64,000 nucleotides of DNA from CF-46 sp042408445. GTDB lineage: Bacteria > Chloroflexota > Limnocylindria > Limnocylindrales > CSP1-4. The stretch is taken from assembly GCA_042408445.1 (NCBI GenBank), contig JBHORC010000039.1:1-64000 (forward strand), in the 5' to 3' direction. Shown in pieces: positions 62,710 to 64,000 of this stretch. The notes under the pieces were generated by a model that saw only the letters and a program-made list of their open reading frames with translations, was not told where the DNA came from and searched no databases. A program made the translations under genes and the position numbers. The first letter of the stretch is position 1. The number at the start of each line of letters is the position of its first letter.

Positions 62710-63447
62710 TCAGTCCTCCGGCATCCGGATCCAGCCCTGGCGCATCGCGTAGACGACGGCCTGGGTCCGGTCGTTGACCGAGAGCTTCCGGAGGATCGAG
62801 CTCATGTGGTTCTTGACGGTCTGCTCGCTGATCGACAGGGCGTAGGCGACCTGCTTGTTCGTCATGCCCTGGGCGATGTTGTCGAGAATCTCGACCTCGC
62901 GCGGCGAAAGCGGGGCGAAGATCGGCGCGGCTTCCTGGCCGTAGACCGCCAGCTCGCGGAACTCCTTCAGGACGCGCGACGCAACGGCCGGCTTGCTGAA
63001 GACCTTGTCGTTGATCAGGTACTCACCCGTCACGACCCGGCGGATGATCGTGACGAGATCGTCGGGACCGACATCCTTCAGGATGAATGCCGCCGCGCCC
63101 GCCTTGATCGAGTCGAATAGCGCGTCCTCGTCCTCGGTCGCCGCGAGCACGATGATCCCGGTGGACGGGAGCTCGCGCTTGATGCGCTGGGTTGTCTCGA
63201 TGCCACCCGGTGACGGCAGCGAGAGATCCATGAGGATGATGTCCGGCGACGTCTCGAGCGCCCGGTCGACAGCCGACCGGCTGTCGTCGGCCTCGCCGAC
63301 GACCTCGAAGTCCGGCTCGCGCTCCAGGATGTTGCTGATTCCCACACGGAACAGCGCGTGGTCGTCGACGATGAGGATCCTCGTCCGCTCGTCTTCGCCG
63401 CGGCGATCCGGTCCGCCTCGGCGGCGTTCAGGTCCCGAGTAAGCCAT
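62710..63447 (-). CDS. NarL/LuxR-type response regulator
   Basis: A 245-residue DNA-binding regulator. After an N-terminal motif GPERRRGGPDRRGEDE comes a receiver domain with acidic pair D28-D29 and acceptor Asp74 (IILMDLSLPSPGG), then a LuxR-type helix-turn-helix (LSPREVEILDNIAQGMTNKQ, VKNHMSSILRKLSVNDRTQA). ATG 63447 is chosen because AGAGGAG lies about 8 nt upstream; ATG 63465 overlaps the kinase stop as ATGA and would add six residues. It is between two kinase-like genes and directly upstream of the pilus locus, which is its likely target. Confidence 0.93.
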   Translation of the reverse strand: MAYSGPERRRGGPDRRGEDERTRILIVDDHALFRVGISNILEREPDFEVVGEADDSRSAVDRALETSPDIILMDLSLPSPGGIETTQRIKRELPSTGIIVLAATEDEDALFDSIKAGAAAFILKDVGPDDLVTIIRRVVTGEYLINDKVFSKPAVASRVLKEFRELAVYGQEAAPIFAPLSPREVEILDNIAQGMTNKQVAYALSISEQTVKNHMSSILRKLSVNDRTQAVVYAMRQGWIRMPED

Positions 63448-63461
63448 CAGGCCGTCTCCTC

Positions 63462-64000
63462 TCATCCCACCGGGATCGCCAGCCGCACCAGCGTGCCGCC
63501 GTCCGGTTGCGATTGCACCTCGAACTGGGCGCCGATCAGTTCCGCGCGCTCGCGCATGAATTGCAGACCGAAGTTTCGCCGACCCCGGGCCGCGACGGCA
63601 CCGACATCGAACCCTCGGCCGTCATCACGGACGGTGAGCACCCAGTCGTCACCCTCGATCGCGCTGGCGACCGTGACGGCAGAGGCCGCGCCGTGCTTCC
63701 GCACATTCTGCAGTGCTTCCTGTGCCACGCGCAGCACCACTGTCTGCTGCAGACCGCTCAACCGATCCGTCGGAGCGGTCAGGGCGGCATCGATGGCGAG
63801 CCCGGTGAGGGCGTGCATCCGCTCGATCGCGTCGCCGATCGCCCCGTCGAGCCCGAGCTCGTCGAGGACCGGCGGTCGCAGCTGGCTGATGAAGGTTCGC
63901 ACGGTGCCGAGCTCGCGCCGCAGCTGGTCGCGCAGGAATTGGAGCTCCGTCCGGGCGGTCCCGAGGTCGCTCTCGATCACCCGCTCGATGTACTCGACCT
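63462..64000 (-). CDS. DegS/NarX-type sensor histidine kinase (partial, 5' end outside window)
   Basis: The last 179 residues are visible and the frame is open to the right edge. The segment FISQLRPPVLDELGLDGAIG follows the H box, which lies outside. The HATPase domain is canonical: VVLRVAQEALQNVRKHGAAS with the N-box Asn, TVRDDGRGFDVGAV as G1, and NFGLQFMRERAELIGAQFEV with GGTLVRLAIPV as G2. It should phosphorylate the regulator that overlaps its stop codon. The sensing domain cannot be seen. Confidence 0.9.
   Translation of the reverse strand, partial: VEYIERVIESDLGTARTELQFLRDQLRRELGTVRTFISQLRPPVLDELGLDGAIGDAIERMHALTGLAIDAALTAPTDRLSGLQQTVVLRVAQEALQNVRKHGAASAVTVASAIEGDDWVLTVRDDGRGFDVGAVAARGRRNFGLQFMRERAELIGAQFEVQSQPDGGTLVRLAIPVG

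Overview
The window is about 64 kb of very GC-rich, densely packed bacterial chromosome. Gene content is almost entirely core: protein export, gyrase, chromosome partition, cell-wall elongation, ribosomal proteins, release factor, F-type ATP synthase and a Tad/Flp pilus. Many genes overlap by ATGA or GTGA and many start with GTG. There is no lipopolysaccharide machinery, tRNA, rRNA, CRISPR array or insertion sequence. The combination of a DUF2344 gene before rplU-rpmA, a YqhQ-like gene before prfA, an ATP synthase operon followed by murA and mreB, and a Tad locus tied to a NarL/DegS-type two-component system best fits a high-GC Chloroflexota, perhaps the Limnocylindria. That placement is inference from gene order and protein style, not a phylogeny.

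Left part (1-13.9 kb, minus strand): secA runs off the left edge. Next comes a YceI-like protein, then a long probable operon read leftward: parA, parB, gyrB, a PaaI-like thioesterase, an AlkD-like HEAT protein, gyrA, a divergent prs and a small membrane protein. A perfect parS palindrome lies upstream of parA. From 14.5 to 19.4 kb on the plus strand come the elongasome genes mreD, mrdA (PBP2) and rodA, then a CPA1 antiporter. A short minus block follows with a DnaJ-domain protein and an AI-2E-type transporter.

Middle (21.3-47.5 kb, plus strand): DUF2344, rplU, rpmA, rpmE, an orphan DNA methyltransferase, a YqhQ-like gene, prfA, a glycogen-debranching enzyme, prmC, a HAD phosphatase, a TsaC-like enzyme, glyA, a TagO/WecA-like transferase, a Thr-Pro-rich membrane protein, atpI-B-E-F-H-A-G-D-C, murA, mreB, a PHP protein and a flippase-like membrane protein. 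MurA has Asp in place of the fosfomycin-target Cys, and GyrA has Val at quinolone position 83.

Right part (47.9-64 kb): an XRE regulator, a GT-C membrane protein, endonuclease IV, DUF2087, long-form hpf, comF and DUF192, then a Tad pilus locus read leftward. The locus holds a sensor kinase cut by the right edge, a NarL-type regulator, a kinase-like protein whose ATPase domain looks degenerate, four Flp-like pilins (two nearly identical), cpaB, a receiver-ATPase cpaE, cpaF, tadB and tadC. Promoters and hairpins between the pilins suggest each is a separately expressed unit. Several genes also show TAnnnT boxes 6-9 nt before the start codon, which suggests leaderless transcripts.
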